The translations under genes and the position numbers were made by a program. A DNA stretch of 64,000 nt from CAVVSD01 sp963757125 (lineage in GTDB: Bacteria > Actinomycetota > Thermoleophilia > Solirubrobacterales > Solirubrobacteraceae). Shown in pieces: positions 61,932 through 64,000 of this stretch. How positions within the stretch are numbered: the first letter of the stretch is position 1; each line of letters starts with the position of its first letter. Below the pieces are notes generated by a model. It did no database searches. It had not been told where the DNA came from and worked only from the letters and a program-made list of their open reading frames with translations. The stretch is from contig CAVWQP010000004.1 of assembly GCA_963757125.1 (NCBI GenBank), positions 992,001 through 1,056,000 on the forward strand, written 5' to 3'.

Positions 61932-62185
61932 CGTTCGCGCGCCGGGTCGCCGTCGCGCCGATCGTCGTCTACCGCCGCGTGATCTCGCCGTTGCTGCCTC
62001 CGCGGTGCAAGTACCACCCGAGCTGCTCGGAGTACGCGATCCAGGCCGTTTCTGAGTTCGGCATACTGCGGGGGCTCGTGCTCGCCGCCTGGCGCCTGCT
62101 CCGCTGCAACCCGTTCAGCCACGGCGGCTTCGATCCGGTGCACGCGCAGCGGGTCTTCACCCCACGCACCCCCGCCGCTCACTGA
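61928..62185 (+). CDS. yidD: YidD membrane insertion efficiency factor
   Basis: 85 residues: VYRRVISPLLPPRCKYHPSC, SEYAIQAVSEFGILRGLVLA and WRLLRCNPFSHGGFDPV, all hallmarks of YidD (three conserved Cys). It aids YidC-dependent insertion and is encoded right before yidC in most bacteria. Confidence 0.95.
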   Translation: MTFARRVAVAPIVVYRRVISPLLPPRCKYHPSCSEYAIQAVSEFGILRGLVLAAWRLLRCNPFSHGGFDPVHAQRVFTPRTPAAH

Positions 62186-62189
62186 CCCC

Positions 62190-63209
62190 ATGTTGCCTCT
62201 CGCGAACATCTTCCAGCCGCTCATCGACGTCTTCAAGCCGGTGCTCGTGTTCTTCCACGACTCCGTCGGCTTGGGCTGGGGCTGGGCGATCGTGGCGCTG
62301 ACCATCTGCGTCCGCGCGCTGCTGCTTCCGCTGGCGATCAAGCAGTACCGGTCGATGAAGTCGCTTCAGGAGATCGCGCCGGAGCTGAAGAAGGTCCAGG
62401 AGAAGTACAAGGACGACAAGCAGCGCCAGCAGCAGGAAGTGATGCAGTTCTACAAGGAGAACAAGGTCAACCCCCTGGCCTCCTGCCTGCCGCTCGTCCT
62501 GCAGCTGCCGGTCTTCCTGTCGCTCTACTACATGCTCCGCACGGATCTCAAGCACGAGATCTGCGGGATCCCGCTGGACCAGGCCGCCAACATGGTCTGC
62601 GAGCAGGTGAAGCCCGGCTCGGGGCAGTTCCTCTTCATCCCGGACCTGACGGACAAGGCGAGCGGCGGCGTGCTCGTCGTGCTGATCGTCCTCTACGTCA
62701 GCTCCCAGCTGCTGTCGAGCATCCTGATGCCGGCGACGGTCGACAAGACCCAGCGCATGATCTTCATGGCGCTGCCGTTCATCTTCGTGCCGTTCATCAT
62801 CCGGTTCCCCGCGGGCCTCCTCGTCTACTGGATCACGACGAACCTCTGGACCGTGAGCCAGCAGACCGCGCTGCGCAAGATCATGGGCGCGCCGAAGCCG
62901 CCGCCGCTGAACCCGGACGGGACGCGACCAGGGCCCTTCGACGAGATCCTCAAGCAGTTCCGCAAGCCACCGGCGGAGCAGCCGTCGAACGGCGGTAAGG
63001 GCGGCGGCAAGAGCGGTGGCGAGAAGCCGGCCCGCAAGCGCCAGCCCGCAGCCGTGAGCTCCGGTTCCGGCGGCAGCTCGTCCGGCAAGAGCTCCGGTGG
63101 GAGCGGCAGTGGGAACGGCGGCAGCAGCGGGGACGCGCGTGAGCCTGGTGCGAAGCCGCCGCCGCCTCCGCGCAAACGCGCGAAGAAGCGATCCGGGAGA
63201 CGCCGCTGA
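62190..63209 (+). CDS. yidC: YidC/Oxa1 membrane protein insertase
   Basis: 339 residues of the short Gram-positive type. Transmembrane segments at ~28-50, 108-126, 165-185, 195-225; the hydrophilic groove Arg lies in ALTICVRALLLPLAIKQYRS. The coiled loop contains LQEIAPELKKVQEKYKDDKQ. The C-terminal ~100 residues are Gly/Ser/Lys/Arg-rich and end in RKRAKKRSGRRR, a ribosome-binding basic tail longer than usual. Confidence 0.94.
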   Translation: MLPLANIFQPLIDVFKPVLVFFHDSVGLGWGWAIVALTICVRALLLPLAIKQYRSMKSLQEIAPELKKVQEKYKDDKQRQQQEVMQFYKENKVNPLASCLPLVLQLPVFLSLYYMLRTDLKHEICGIPLDQAANMVCEQVKPGSGQFLFIPDLTDKASGGVLVVLIVLYVSSQLLSSILMPATVDKTQRMIFMALPFIFVPFIIRFPAGLLVYWITTNLWTVSQQTALRKIMGAPKPPPLNPDGTRPGPFDEILKQFRKPPAEQPSNGGKGGGKSGGEKPARKRQPAAVSSGSGGSSSGKSSGGSGSGNGGSSGDAREPGAKPPPPPRKRAKKRSGRRR

Positions 63210-63667
63210 TGGGCACGATGGAGGCCGTCGCGGCCGTCCACGACCTGCTCGAGCGCGTCGTCGAGGGCCTGGGCCTGCCGGGTCCCGTCGAGGTCCGGAT
63301 CGAGGACGAGACCATGTACGGCGTCGTCCACGGCGAGGACCTCGGGCTGTTCATCGGCCGGCACGGCGCGACGATCGACGCCGTGCAGCACCTGGCGCAC
63401 CGGCTCGTCCTGCGCAACGAGACCGAGCTGCGGGTCGTCGTCGACGCGGAGGGCTATCGCGACCGGCGCCGCGCGGTGCTCGAGCAGCAGGCGGATCGCG
63501 CCGCCGACGAGGCGGTCGAGTTCAAGCGCGCCGTCGCGCTCGACGCCATGACCGCGACGGAGCGCAAGCTCGTGCACGAGTATCTGCGCGACGTCGACGG
63601 CATCGAGACCTACAGCGAGGGGCAGGAGCCGGATCGCCATCTCGTGGTCGCCCCCACGTCGTCGTAG
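63209..63667 (+). CDS. jag: Jag/KhpB RNA-binding protein (KH + R3H)
   Basis: 152 residues. KH domain with GxxG motif IGRHGATID (~52-62) followed by R3H (RDRRRAVLEQQADRAADEAV, MTATERKLVHEYLRDVDGIE with the R-x4-H pattern). The N-terminal Jag domain of firmicute homologues is absent. KhpB acts with KhpA on RNA in cell elongation. The ATG overlaps the yidC stop by one base. Confidence 0.93.
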   Translation: MGTMEAVAAVHDLLERVVEGLGLPGPVEVRIEDETMYGVVHGEDLGLFIGRHGATIDAVQHLAHRLVLRNETELRVVVDAEGYRDRRRAVLEQQADRAADEAVEFKRAVALDAMTATERKLVHEYLRDVDGIETYSEGQEPDRHLVVAPTSS

Positions 63668-63670
63668 TCC

Positions 63671-63684
63671 GTTTCACGTGAAAC
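63671..63684 (+). other. parS centromere site 1
   Basis: GTTTCACGTGAAAC, the perfect 14-bp palindromic core recognised by ParB, 3 bp upstream of the rsmG ATG. Confidence 0.93.
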
Positions 63685-63687
63685 ACC

Positions 63688-64000
63688 ATGGCTGATGCGT
63701 TTCACGTGAAACGCCTCGCCGAGCTCGTCGCCGATTACGGGATCACGCCCCGAGGTCGGCACGCTCTGGCGACGCTGCTGGATCTGCTCGCGTCCGACCC
63801 GAACGCGCCGACGACGGTCGCCGAACCCGACCGCGCGGTGGACGTCCACCTGGCGGACTCGCTCGTCGCATTGGATCTCGACGCCGTCCGCCAAGCCACG
63901 GTGCTCGCCGACCTCGGCGCCGGGGCGGGTGTCCCCGGGCTGCCGCTCGCCGCTGCGCTGCCCGACGCCCGGGTGCTGCTCGTCGAGAGTGTCGGGCGCA
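63688..64000 (+). CDS. rsmG: RsmG 16S rRNA m7G527 methyltransferase (N-terminal part)
   Basis: ATG 63688 gives about 104 residues before the window ends: the helix LAELVADYGITPRGRHALAT, then VDVHLADSLVALDLDAV (RsmG H-x-x-D-S motif) and the SAM loop LADLGAGAGVPGLPLA. It modifies G527 of 16S rRNA. Codons 4-8 (AFHVK) are contributed by a parS site. ParA and ParB genes usually follow and would lie just outside. Confidence 0.94.
   Translation, partial: MADAFHVKRLAELVADYGITPRGRHALATLLDLLASDPNAPTTVAEPDRAVDVHLADSLVALDLDAVRQATVLADLGAGAGVPGLPLAAALPDARVLLVESVGR
63699..63712 (+). other. parS centromere site 2 (inside rsmG)
   Basis: A second perfect GTTTCACGTGAAAC, 28 bp after the first (start to start) and within the first codons of rsmG. 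A pair of sites would seed ParB spreading beside the origin. Confidence 0.93.

Overview
The window is very GC-rich and densely coded. It combines a complete flagellar and chemotaxis cluster with two actinobacterial hallmarks: the fhaA-fhaB-pstP-rodA/ftsW-pbpA-pknB operon, and the chromosome-origin block (rpmH, rnpA, yidD, yidC, jag, rsmG and dnaA, dnaN, recF, dciA, gyrB, gyrA). Motile high-GC actinobacteria with this mix point to the class Thermoleophilia (Solirubrobacterales-like). That placement is an inference from gene content, not a phylogeny.

Region 1 (1-20 kb, minus strand) holds motor, chemotaxis, export and basal-body genes. Transcription runs toward low coordinates in several operons: flgB-flgC-fliE-fliF-fliG-fliH-fliI; fliJ-lytic transglycosylase-fliK-flgD; flgE-flbD-cheW-cheB-cheR-cheA-cheC-cheD-fliM-fliN-cheY; motA; and flaG-fliD-fliS-fliT. 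Region 2 (20-31 kb) holds a TPR glycosyltransferase, the flagellar sigma factor FliA, a CDP-archaeol-synthase-like gene, a hydrolase, a second FliK-like/FlhB-like pair, the plus-strand operon flgF-flgG-flgJ-flgN-flgK-flgL, and the fliW-csrA-flagellin module.

Region 3 (32-38 kb) has a Ser/Thr kinase with an extracellular sugar-binding-like domain and a three-gene unit: circularly permuted ATP-grasp, alpha-E protein, transglutaminase. Region 4 (37-51 kb) is the cell-wall and signalling operon (FHA proteins, PP2C phosphatase, FtsW/RodA, transpeptidase, PASTA kinase, Ddl), another multi-pass kinase, a CARDB membrane protein, pheA and an HNH nuclease. Region 5 (51.6-64 kb) is the origin neighbourhood and ends with two perfect parS sites at the start of rsmG.

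Two regulatory layers can be read from the DNA. Eight or nine sites of the form NTCAAG-N15-CCGA precede flagellar units and look like FliA promoters. Hairpins with a GGA hexaloop, the form CsrA binds, lie in the leaders of flgB, flaG and flgE. The CsrA antagonist FliW and CsrA are encoded just before flagellin.

Five genes (cheD, cheA, flgE, fhaA and the carS-like gene) are each put out of frame by what looks like a single base. Their proteins are conserved on both sides of the break, so assembly indels are as likely as true mutations.
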